Shown one piece after another: positions 49,997 to 60,882 of a DNA stretch of 64,000 nucleotides (the stretch's first letter is position 1; the number at the start of each line of letters is the position of its first letter). The position numbers and the translations under genes are program-made. The stretch lies in contig NC_071334.1 in the NCBI RefSeq assembly GCF_027744825.2, positions 61,013,437-61,077,436 on the forward strand, in the 5' to 3' direction. The notes beneath the pieces are model-generated. The model was not told the origin of the DNA, made no database searches, and saw only the letters and a list, made by a program, of their open reading frames with translations. Source of the stretch: Synchiropus splendidus (taxonomy: Eukaryota; Chordata; Actinopteri; Syngnathiformes; Callionymidae).

Positions 49997-52900
49997 ATGG
50001 CAGCACAGCACCCTGAGTTCGAGCGGGCCGGGCAGAAGCCCGGTCTTCAGGTTTGGAGGGTGGAGAACTTTGACCTTGTTCCGGTTCCTGAGAACCTCTA
50101 CGGTGGGTTCTACAACGGCGACGCCTATCTCATCCTCAACACCATCAAGCAACGCTCCGGAGCCCTGCAGTACGATCTCCACTTCTGGCTGGGTGAGTTT
50201 GTGAACAACAGGAGAGAAGGAATCGATGTGTGAAACATTCTATTCCCATGAGGGTACCATTCGTCAGTTTTGCTACTTTAATTGGCCATGTAACGGAGGG
50301 ACAGTAGCGCTCAGTCTGATCTCTCATGGGTGTGTCTCACCTCTTTTCAACTCGGGCTTCTCTGGTCTCTGGTGACCTCGCTACTTGCTACTGTTGCTAC
50401 TGTTATTTTCTTGTTGTTTTACTGACTGTTTTCGTTCAACTGTGTGGTGATTTGCTGAGAGTTGACCTGTGGGGTAAACAAAACGGGGGGGAGGGGGAAA
50501 TTTCAGTGTCGCACTCTTTACATGTGGCAAAAATGAGCAATTTCAAGATAACAAGAAAATCTTCTTTGCTACTGGAGGCATGGCTGATGTTTTTTGACTG
50601 TCCCGCTCTCAAATTAACTAACAAACATTGAACAACGACACAAAAAAAAACAAAAAAAAACATAGAAAGTCACATGATTATAACTAAGTGAAGTTGTAAA
50701 CACAAATAGCTAATTTCTAATATATATCTTTATATGTTTGGAGTGTTTTTTTTCCTCTTCGTAAACACTGGTGTTGATCATTGTTTAGTTCCTCTGATGT
50801 GACTGTGACACGTGCTTCTGGTTCGCTCAGATCACAGCAGTAGACAGTAGCGTCCGTCTGTCTGTGCTGCAGGTGATTTCTGCACCCAGGATGAAAGCGG
50901 TTCTGCCGCCATCTTCACGGTCCAAATGGACGACTTCCTCGGGGGGAAGGCCATCCAGTACCGCGAGGTTCAGGGACGTGAATCCAAAACCTTCCTCGGC
51001 TACTTCAAGTCTGGCATCAAATACATGGTAGGAGTCTGTGCTGAGTCATCGGCACAATGTTAAAATCTATTAAAGGGTGATCTGTTTCATTTGCTACATA
51101 ACGTGTTGATCATAACAGAAATTAAGAAATTTTGGATTTGTCATCAGAGAAGTGTAAGAAAAAGTAACATGAATGAATGTGCAAATAGAAATGGCTTACT
51201 CTTGTTCTGTTTTGGATCAATAAGTAGCATTTTGTATTTTTAAAAAATTTAAAAGTACTTTACAGTATATTTTATGAAATAAATCTAATTTTTTGCAATG
51301 AAATATGTTTATAAATTGTCCTTTTCTTATGAAATGTGGTCGATGTTTGCAGGATTATCTGAAAAATAATATTATATTATATATATATATTATATTTTAG
51401 AATTAAAAAAAACACTATGCCAGCAAATTGTCATCTTTTTTATACTTTATCTGTGTTTATTATCACCGACCTATCATCTTAATAACTCATCTCAAAAAAC
51501 AAGAATGAGTGTAGAAGGATAAATGTTTTTTTTGACTCCCTCAGCCTTATGTCAATGAAGTTTTTTTTCTCACCTTTATTAAAGTAAAATTAACCAGTCA
51601 ACGTCAACACATAAGCATGTAGTCAAAACGTAAATAACCTCATGATAACTTAATGAAACCCTTTGAAAGTTGAGCAGTATTCTTTTTTTGTGGCTGTTAT
51701 TATAATCTGTCTTTGTTTTCATGCTCAAACAGAAAGGGGGCGTGGCTTCTGGCTTCAAACACGTGGTCACGAATGAGGTGGTGGTGCAGAGAGTGTTGCA
51801 GGTCAAAGGTCGCCGTGCCGTCCGTGCCACAGAGGTGCCAGTCAGCTGGGACAGCTTCAACCAGGGCGACTGTTTCATCCTGGATCTGGGAGACGTGAGT
51901 CGGAGTGCAGGTAGTGCAGGTCTGGTAAGAGGCTGACAGTTATTCTTCCTGTTGCTGTCACGTAGGAGATATACCAGTGGTGCGGCTCGCAGAGCAACCG
52001 TTTTGAGAAGCTGAAGGCCACACAGGTGGCCAAGGGCATCCGTGACAACGAGCGCAGTGGGCGCGCCCGAGTTTACGTCTGTGATGAAGGGATGGAGAGA
52101 GGGAAGATGATTGAAGTAAGAGGAGAAGAGACTCGTTGAATTCTGCCGGGAATGTTGGTGTTGATTTGTCATGTCCTCTTCAGGTCCTGGGTGATAAACC
52201 CGACCTGCCTGCTGGGTCCGCTGACGACATCAAAGCTGACGCTTCCAACAGGAAACGAGCCAAACTCTACAAGGTGAACAAGAAAGTCACAGTCAAGTTG
52301 ACACTCCATTCACTGAAGTACATCAATGAGTTTTCTAAAACTGCTCAATCTGCAGGTTTCCAACGCCAGTGGCGGGATGACCATCGCGCTGGTGGCCGAA
52401 GAGAATCCGTTCGCTCAGAGTGCTTTGGAGTCTGGCGACTGCTTTATTTTGGACCATGGTTCTGATGGAAAGATCTTCGTCTGGAAAGGTGAGAGCAGCA
52501 GCCAGGAGGAGAAACCCAAGTGGAATGAAAATTTGAGTTAAATTTCCAGTCAAATGTCCGTCTGAAAAACACAGGCGTGAACTTTATCTGATGATTCAGA
52601 AACGGATCAAAGTGGGAGTAAAAATGAATGAGTAAAGGCCTGCGATACTGCACATGCACATTCCAAACCTCTTTTCTCTGATCTCAGGCAAAGACGCCAA
52701 CATGGACGAGCGCAAGGCAGCCATGAAGGCGGCTGATGAGTTCATCAAGAAGATGGGCTACCCCAAACACACGCAGGTCCAGATCCTTCCAGAGATGGGC
52801 GAGACGCCGCTCTTCAAACAGTTCTTCAAGAACTGGCGGGACAAGGACCAGACGGTGGGCCTGGGCGTGGCTTACATCGCTAACAGCATTGCCAAAATCG

Positions 52901-55900
52901 AGAAGGTGGCCTTCGATGCTGCCAGCCTGCACGACTCGCCCGCCATGGCCGCTCAGCACGGCATGGTGGACGACGGCAGCGGTGAGAAGCAGGTGAGTGG
53001 AGGACCAACCAAATGTTCATTTGACAGAGCAGGCTTCGGGGGTAAAAAGTTGGTGGTCAGATCATGATGAATATCTCAATGTGGATGCTAGATGGAGCAG
53101 CGCCATGGAGGAGTTTGCTCGCAGGGTCATGTTGGGACCCTGCAGTGCCGCAGGTTCAGCCTGGTCAGAGTCACTTACAGATTTCCATATCGGCCGTTAT
53201 AGATCTGGCGCATCGAAGGAGCGGACAAGGTGCTGGTGGACCCCTCCACTTACGGCCAGTTCTATGGAGGAGACAGTTACATCATCCTGTACAACTACCA
53301 TCATGGAGGACGACGGGGACACATCATCTACATGTGGTGAGTGACGACCAGAGTCCAGCGTGAACTGGCTCCAGACCAGAACTGATCGCAAACTTATTCT
53401 AACCACACTAGTGGTTGTTGTCTGCTGGTTGTGTAACGGTGTGATGTTTGTTTTGCAGGCTGGGAGCTGACTCCAGTCAGGATGAAATCGGAGCTTGTGC
53501 ACTTCTCGGGGCTCAGTTGGACGACGAGCTCGGCGGCGGTCCGGTCCAGGTAAAAGGATGGACTAGCTTTTAAGCATCCCTTGTTTCTGTTCCATTTCTT
53601 CTTTTCATTTCCGTCTTATATCTACGTTACGTGCTTCCCTCCGTCCTGGCTCACGGTCCCTTCTTTCCCTCTGCTCAATCTCTCCTGCTGCTCCACATCA
53701 GGTTGTCGGTGCTCCTATAACCACCCAGGTATTCTTTCTGAAGCGGCAGCAAAGTGTTGAGTCCACAAGCATCTCACTTGAAGTCACAAATATGTGCTTT
53801 TGGCATGAGAGAAAGTCATGATCCATGCTGCCACTTGTTTGGTTATTCTGTCTGTCATTGTCATGACTTCACCCCTCTGTCCACAGTTGCATGACTTTGT
53901 GTTCGTGTCCTATTCTGTGAATGTCCACAACCCTAAGTGAAAAAAATATATTCACTAATCTCACTCACTTTGTTTACACTTCTGTGACAAAACTAGTGAA
54001 TATCAATCGTCAGAAATTAATAAAAATAAAAAAGGAAAAATACTGTCTTTTTTTTAGTGTATAGAGTATAAATACATCACAAATGTAGTGACCTCGTTTT
54101 TGAAAATAATATTCATAATATACAGGTCATCATGGCACAAAAATGTGCCGCATTTATTTACACATTTATTCTAGCGAAACCCACAATTTCCAACAGTCAT
54201 GCCCTTCACCAGAACAAGAAGTCGATGTTGCATGTTTCAGGATGAACTTGGCAATGGATGGCGTTCGTCTCTCTGTTGCCATCTAGTGGTAACATTTGGG
54301 AATGCATTGATTTGTATGAAAAAGGGTGTATTAGACATACATTTTTTCTGGGTGTGGAAATGAATTCAATTAATTTATTTAAATAACATGAAGGAATGTA
54401 GACTGAATTATTTAAAAAGCCTGAAATGGACTGTTCCTGCTGAGGGATTTGGCAATGAATGACGCCGTGTTCAAGGTGAGTCAGCCTGTCACAGCAAACC
54501 AATGATTGTTTGTGTGTTAGGTGAGGGTGGTGCAGGGTAAGGAGCCGGCGCACCTGATGAGTCTGTTCGGAGGGCAGCCTATGGTCGTGTACAAGGGAGG
54601 CACCTCCAGAGAAGGAGGTCAGTCGGCTCCCGCGGAGACCCGACTCTTCCAGGTGCGCTCCAACTCGGCAGGACACACTCGAGCCGTGGAGGTAAGACCA
54701 CATCCGTCACACCGTCGCACACTTGTGGGACAGAGTCACGTGCCTCACTCCACTCTGAATACCCAGCTGGATGCAGTGGCATCAAACCTCAACTCCAACG
54801 ACGCCTTCATCCTGGTGACCCCTGACGCCTCCTACCAGTGGGTGGGCGTGGGAGCCAGCGACACTGAGAAGCAGGGCGCTCAGCAGCTATGTGACATTCT
54901 GGGGGTGTCCTCCACCGAGCTGCCAGAAGGTGGCGAGACAGGTGAGGCAACGCTCAGGCAGGATGTGGTGGGTATTCCTCAACCTCAAATTGAGGCCTAT
55001 TAAGACTCTAATGTGGACTAAATATTTTCATTTGATTCCGTCTCAGCGAGCTTAAAGGCTCATCTATTTTTCATCAAAGCGCCGCGGTTGCATCAAAGTA
55101 GATGTTTGCAGACGTCGGCTGATATGAAGCCGCTCTGCCTCCAGTTTTAGAAAAGCACCTCGGGGCTGCTACTTTGTGGATTGATATTTTATAAACAGCA
55201 GGCTTCTTCAAGCAGCTCCTATTAGAGATATAAAGTTCAACTTCACGTCAGATCAGGCGTCAACGCAGAGGAGGAACTGCAGAAGATCCAAGTGGGAGAA
55301 TAACAGATTCTACCTGATCATTTCTTCTCTTTAAACTTTGCTTCGAGATTTTAGTCTTCTCCGGCTGTTACCACACTTCTGACTTGTATGTTAAGCACAG
55401 GCCAGATCAAGTCTACGCTATAGACAATAGACAGTACTTTAAAACGCGTCTCTGGCCTCCGCATCGCCAACACCAGACCTTTTGCACTGACTGGTTCTGG
55501 TTAGAATTTTGAACCGGCCGTCGTGTTTGTGTTTACGTCTGCCAATAATAAAACACACACTTGTTTCATGGCTTCAACAACGCAACCATCTTCAGTGTCT
55601 CCTCATCGTCCTAAGTTGCTCGACTGCTGATGGAAACAAATGCCTTCAGTGAAAGAGGAATATCATTGGGTGTGTTTAGTTCCCGCTTTAGCCCCACTTC
55701 AGTTCCGCTTTTACTTCAACGAACAAGGGCTGGTTCGCCATAAAGCACCATGGATCTGAGAATCCAGAACAGTTCCCGACCCAGAACCTCACTAATCCTG
55801 TTTACTTGTTGAGATGTGGAGCAGAACTTGCTCGCTGGCTATGGAGGGGTGGAGTATCTGGATCATTTATGGCACATACAGTATCGGTGGTGAAAGTGAG

Positions 55901-56860
55901 GTTCAAGGCGGGTCAAGTTCGGCCTTTTACCAGGGACTTGGGGAAGAACTGGTGCCCCCTGGGATAAAAGGGAGTGGGTCTGACCACTTGGTTCTGCTTG
56001 ACGCCTGCCTTTTCTAGAGCATGTGCCCCACTGAAAACCACACTTTCTACGGCAAGATTTCAACACAAACCGCAGACAAGATATTGAAAAATGATAAAAA
56101 CTCATTTTTTTTGGATTTTCCTACTGCAGATGAGTTCTGGTCAGCTTTGGGAGGAAAGACAGAATACCGCACTTCAACCAGACTCAAGGACAAGATGGAC
56201 TCTCACCCGCCACGACTCTTCGCATGCTCCAACAAGACTGGGAACTTCATTGTGAGTAAAACAATGATCTCTCACGATTAACACCCATCATTGACTCATT
56301 CCTCCTGGAAGATCGAGGAGGTGCCCGGGGAGATGACCCAGGAAGACCTGGCCACTGATGACGTCATGATCCTGGACACCTGGGAGCAGGTACACGCTCA
56401 GTCTTGTGTGTGATCCACAGCTAAGGCGAATGAGTCACGAACTGTGCTCTCTAATACTCTATATAGGTGTTTGTCTGGATCGGAAACGAGGCTCAAGAGG
56501 AGGAGAAGACTGAGGCCATGGCGTCTGGTGAGTCACAGTTGTCTCAATTAATACAGCTCAGATGTGGCCCAAGTACTTCATGAGAGCTGTTCGAATCCCT
56601 ATCAGTTATACTTTTGCAAACGTTTACGTTTCTTCATCACATGACCACTGGTACCAGCTCCCTCTCTCTCTCTCTCTACATCTTCTCCAGCGGTCCGGTA
56701 CATTGAGACTGACCCGGCTAACAGAGACAAACGCACCCCCATCGTGAAGATCAAGCAGAGTTTCGAACCGCCCACGTTCACCGGCTGGTTCCTTGGCTGG
56801 GACCACGAGTACTGGACCAGCGATCCTCTGGAGCGGGCGATGGCTGAACTGGCCTTGTGA
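49997..56860 (+). CDS. gsn: Gelsolin, cytoplasmic-type start, 15 coding exons
   Basis: Gelsolin is a calcium- and PIP2-regulated actin-severing, capping and nucleating protein with six gelsolin repeats. Coding exons: 49997-50192, 50873-51027, 51733-51894, 51966-52115, 52184-52273, 52356-52488, 52688-52992, 53203-53336, 53459-53549, 54521-54691, 54767-54941, 56130-56251, 56312-56389, 56467-56527, 56691-56860. All are GT-AG and in phase. The total is 2193 nt, or 730 aa; human cytoplasmic gelsolin is 731. The start is in strong context (acaggATGG) and gives [12 protein letters not shown], matching the mammalian cytoplasmic form. Repeats G1-G6 are all present, with signatures '[12 protein letters not shown]', [10 protein letters not shown], '[17 protein letters not shown]', '[13 protein letters not shown]', [13 protein letters not shown], '[12 protein letters not shown]' and '[11 protein letters not shown]'. 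In the first PIP2 site KSGIKYMKGG has Met where mammals have Lys; the second, VLQVKGRR, keeps its basic residues. It converges on stom, as in human. No signal-peptide exon was found. Teleost copy a or b not assigned. Confidence 0.95.
53702..53728 (+). CDS. gsn: Candidate 27-nt in-frame cassette microexon of gsn
   Basis: Between coding exons 9 and 10 a 27-nt block is bounded by a strong acceptor (a long pyrimidine tract ending ccacatcag) and a CAG/GTATTC donor. It starts and ends in phase 0, like the flanking junction, has no stop, and would insert nine residues VVGAPITTQ after residue 472, in repeat G4. Mammalian gelsolin as I know it has no such insert, so this would be an optional exon. It could also be coincidence. 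Confidence 0.4.
54276..54289 (-). promoter_or_regulatory. CTCF-core-like motif (13 of 14) in gsn intron 9
   Basis: The minus strand reads CCACTAGATGGCAA, one mismatch from CCASYAGRKGGCRS. It may equally be the edge of an old repeat. Sequence similarity only. Confidence 0.25.
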
Positions 56861-57225
56861 GCTTCCAACCGAGCCGTCCTGCTCCTCCACGCACCCAAAA
56901 CCTCTCATGAGACTCTTCAGTTCTGTGAGCCGCTAGCTGCCTTTTAGCAACGTCCAATAGCAATAAACACACACACCTGACCTGTCTACTAGTGACCATG
57001 CAATTATCAAAGGAGCTTGCAAACAACCAAACATTATGAATTGAAGCCTTCAGGTTTATAGGGTTTCTTGATTTTGGTACTTTAATAGATTTTTAAAAGA
57101 TTCCGGTTTGTTTTTATTATTTATTTTCTGCTACTCATCACCTAGAAACTGCTTTGTTGCTTTGCTTCCTGAGCTACTTTTGTAAGCGATTCCCTTACAA
57201 TGAATAAACCACACCTCAAAACATG
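56861..57225 (+). other. gsn: gsn 3' untranslated region
   Basis: Runs from the gsn stop to a canonical AATAAA at 57203-57208, followed by T/GT-rich sequence from about 57224 that can serve as the downstream element. A 3'UTR of about 0.36 kb is implied. Confidence 0.75.
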
Positions 57226-57243
57226 TTGGTGTTTCTGTTTATT
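57203..57243. promoter_or_regulatory. Facing poly(A) signals of gsn (+) and stom (-)
   Basis: AATAAA on the plus strand at 57203-57208 faces AATAAA on the minus strand at 57238-57243. The 29 bp between them is GT/T-rich on the plus strand, and the plus-strand hexamer is itself followed on the minus strand by 'gaggtgtggttt'. Each signal therefore lies in the other's downstream element, and the two cleavage sites should fall within or across the same 30 bp. Confidence 0.75.
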
Positions 57244-59434
57244 TGGAGCATTTAAGCATAGCTTTGAAACGACACATGAAAAACATGAGTTTTAGTTTGG
57301 TGACATCTAACACTGAAAGTAAATTCATCCACAACCGACATGGTAAACTTGAGGCCTGTAGGTCCACAGTGTAATTCCCATAATGCACCGCAACAGTTAA
57401 CTCCTATAGTAAACATAAGTAATGGTTCTTTTTTCAGTTACTCTTTGCATCAATATTAAGGAGGGAACAATCTGGGGTAGCATTCTGAGACTTTGTCAGC
57501 ATTAAAACAAGATGAAAATAAAAGAGCTTCAAAAAAAGCATCACACAAGCTGCAGCATAAAGATGCATCACAATATTCATCACTAAAATATAGTATATAG
57601 TGCTACATCAGACTTGACTATACATCCAAAGTGCAAATTGTACTGTCCATACACAATTTACTCTGGAACGTAAATGCTACAAGCAATTTTTGAAGTTTTA
57701 AAACTAGATTTTTGGAGTATAATTTGTGGGAAAATGCACTTGCAGCTGAAATATAACTCTATTTCAGAAAGCAGCTCTGAGATGTCTGCCTAAAAATGAA
57801 ATCACTGTCAGTTGAATGAAAAAATTCAAATGTTGGAATAACAAGAGTAAAACACACTTCAGTCACATTTCCAAACACGTGACACTTTGCTGCACGGTTA
57901 GTGTGAGCCAAGCAGGTTAATACAGAGTGTGCGATTGCATAGAGATGAAGTAGAGAAGAGAGTACGCGGCAGTGAGTTAAGGCTTTTGGCTGACTGTTCA
58001 GCAGAACGTTAACAGTGTCAGGGTTTAGCCCTCTTGTCTAACTATGACCTGTTGTATCCAATAAAGTCAGATACAAGTTATAGAAGAATGTGCACCTGGA
58101 TAGAAAAGTGTGTTTGTGAAGAACATCGTATGGTTGACAACGTCACACATCAAATGGAAGTGTCTGCACTTGCAACAAGACATACAGAGCAAACACCGGT
58201 GACATGATGTGTTAGTGCAAGTTATTTACCACAAGCCTGCATGCGTGTTTATGGGCGTGTATGAATAAGTATGTGTCTGTCAGAGCTTCTAGGCATTACT
58301 GTACACTGCGTACAGGTTTTTGAGTGGAGCAATGGTTACATCAAGGTGGGCAGTCGATTTCCAAAAGGGCCACGTTATATCCTGAGACAAATGCAAAGGC
58401 CCTCAAGCTAAAGACAGATCACTCTCAATGAATGCAACATAACTTCTATTTCTAAATATGGGAAAAAGTGTAAATGCGCCCAGACATTATATGCTTAAAA
58501 CATGGGATTCCATTATATTTCATTTTTATATACAGTGGTGGACATCTTTAATGACACAATCTCAAATATTATCATGATTTCTTTTCTGTTTGAAACGGTG
58601 TGGCAGCATTATACAGACACAAACTGATGCAAATTTTATATATAGTCTTATTTGCAACTAATATTCAGTTTCACAATGTCAGTTCTCAATATTGTTGGTA
58701 TCAAAGTCAACAAATAAAATAGTAGTCCAGCCATTAAAAAGTTTCAATAATAAAAAAAAGTACTTTTTAAGTGGTGAATAGCTAGGTAACATAACTATGG
58801 GTAAAACATATGTATTTCTAAATTACAAAGTGTTTCTGTCAGTGTATTTTAATGTATTTATTTTGAAGTAAAAGAAATACTGCTCTCAATTACTCTGTAA
58901 AATATAGATTTGAAAAGAACAAAAACAAAGTGGAAAGAAAACGCCACAACAATATCTAAATTACACATAGACTTAGTGATGAATATTGAAAAAAAAGTAA
59001 GATTTTTTTCATAGTTTTTAACTCATGAGGGCCACGTTAGTACAGAGAAAGGGCTGAATGTGGCTCAAATGCTGTGCTGCTGCGGGGATGTGTTAGGGAG
59101 ATTACATGGGTGTGGATAGGACACACTACGGGGGGTATATAGCACAAGATAGGACAAAGCTTGGGTAAGACAGAAAGATGCCCTATTGTGTGTGTGTGTG
59201 TAAACACCAACAGAAGCAGTACAACTGTGATGATGTCTAAGGCCACTGATGCTACAGGCACTTTAATCGCTGACACTTATGTGGAGAACGACGTTTGGCA
59301 AGCTTTCTTCTTTTGGTTAAAGTCTCAACTCTTCCTAGAAAGGATAAACGTGCGTGTGATCATCTGTGAGGAAGTTCAGTGCAGACCAGTTTTACGCTGA
59401 TGTCTGGTGCATGTATGTGTGTGTGCGTCTCCAA
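57220..59434 (-). other. stom: stom 3' untranslated region
   Basis: About 2.2 kb from the stom stop to the minus-strand AATAAA at 57238-57243. No intervening minus-strand gene was recognised. A long 3'UTR is usual for stomatin. The sequence is AT-rich with no coding similarity. Confidence 0.6.
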
Positions 59435-60882
59435 CTATTGTTTGACGAAGCCCTGCATCATCTCCAGCGGCAGAGGGAAGATGATGGTGGAGTTCTTCTC
59501 AGCGGCGATGGTGTTGAGGGTCTGCAGGTAGCGCAGCTGCAGGGCGGAGGGAGACTCCGCGATGACCAGGGAGGCCTCCTTCAGCGCACGAGAGGCGTTC
59601 ATCTCTCCCTCTGCAGCGATGACCTGCGCACGTGCAAACAGGGAGTGAGGTGGACTGTGACCCGCGACGCTCCAATGGGAAACTCACCTTAGCTCTGGCC
59701 TCACGACTGGCCTCGGCCTCAGCTGCCATGGCTCTCTGCAGCTGCAGGGGCAACTTGACGTCTTTGATTTCCACTCGCTCCACTTTGATGCCCCAATCGT
59801 CCGTGGCGTCATCGAGGGAGGACTGACAAAACAGGGGTTCAAATAATGCATTTCCATGCGAGCTTCGCAACGACAGTTGAATGGAAAGGATAACAACTAG
59901 CAAACTAAAACCCCAGTTCCAATAACTCTCCATTAGAGGGCAGCATGCAGCATACACATTGGTTAGGTCATACAAAAACAATGCAAGAACAATGGGGTGA
60001 GGGGGCTTCATGTGATATAGTTGGCAATTCCCTGTAATGTAGTAAAACCTGTAGAACAGGATCCTCCATAAAAGACTACAACTCATCCCACAAATGCCTG
60101 GTGTTGAGGCATCTGCAGGACTAAAAGGCTTTGTGATTTTTTTCTGTCATCCGGTCCATCAGATGTGGTAATAATGACAGCGTTTGGATGACATTAATAT
60201 CAATAATATTTGAGTGATTTGGTGGTTTTGCACTCCAACCAAAGGACATTTCAAGAAAAAGCCTAAATGTCATCCATTTGAAAATCAAAAAAATCTCACT
60301 TTGGAGTAGTGGAGGAGTGGGTGCCCTGTTGGGGCCACAAAACTGCATCCTGAGGGCCTAAAAATCTTCATATTGAATGTGTAAGTTTAAACCTTAAAAT
60401 GCACCCTGAAATGATAAGAATTTCACAAATCAAAGAAGTGATTTCTAGAAGGCCGATTGCACATTCAGACTAACAAGTGATCATTTGAATTCACATGAAA
60501 TAATTTGCAAGGTGAAACTTGGTCATGTGGGCACCTGCATGCTGTGAGCGATCTCCTCGCGGTCAGACAGGATCTCAGCCAGATTCTTGGTACCCAGAAC
60601 GTTCCTCAGGGTGGTCTGGGCCAGCAGGCGGGTGGCAGCATCTGCATTAGTGATGTTGGCCACCGCCAGAGTGGCATTCTGCACCCGGTAGTAGACCACG
60701 CCGTCCACACTCACAGTCACCGAGTCTTTGGTCAGGACCTGAGAACGGGTTGGCGGGTGAGTGGAAAGAGTCAGGCTTAAACGGCCGTGCGCGTAGTACC
60801 TCTTGTGGAGGGATGTCGAAAGTGATGGTGCGCATGTCCACGTTAATGAAGCTGTCGGTGCACGGAAGTATGAAGAACAAGC
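59435..60882 (-). CDS. stom: Stomatin, 3' part only (last four coding exons)
   Basis: Stomatin is a palmitoylated hairpin membrane scaffold that oligomerises in cholesterol-rich membranes and modulates ion channels and glucose transport. Visible exons: 60882-60800, 60738-60535, 59822-59688, 59623-59435, all GT-AG and in phase, giving 202 residues. They cover most of the SPFH/PHB domain ([20 protein letters not shown], '[13 protein letters not shown]', '[20 protein letters not shown]', '[19 protein letters not shown]', '[18 protein letters not shown]', '[17 protein letters not shown]') and the C-terminal oligomerisation segment ([14 protein letters not shown]). The protein ends GFVKQ, several residues shorter than the mammalian tail. 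The first exons, with the membrane hairpin and N-terminus (about 85 residues by human comparison), were not found up to 64000 and must lie to the right. It is convergent with gsn. Confidence 0.94.
59930..59943 (+). promoter_or_regulatory. CTCF-core-like motif (13 of 14) in stom intron
   Basis: CCATTAGAGGGCAG has one mismatch to CCASYAGRKGGCRS. It lies in the intron between the exons ending at 60535 and starting at 59822. Sequence similarity only. Confidence 0.25.

Noticed and set aside
51579..52172. 197-codon minus-strand open frame
   Set aside because: Antisense shadow of gelsolin exons 3 and 4.
54206..54703. 165-codon minus-strand open frame
   Set aside because: Antisense to gelsolin exon 10 and its intron; no similarity of its own.
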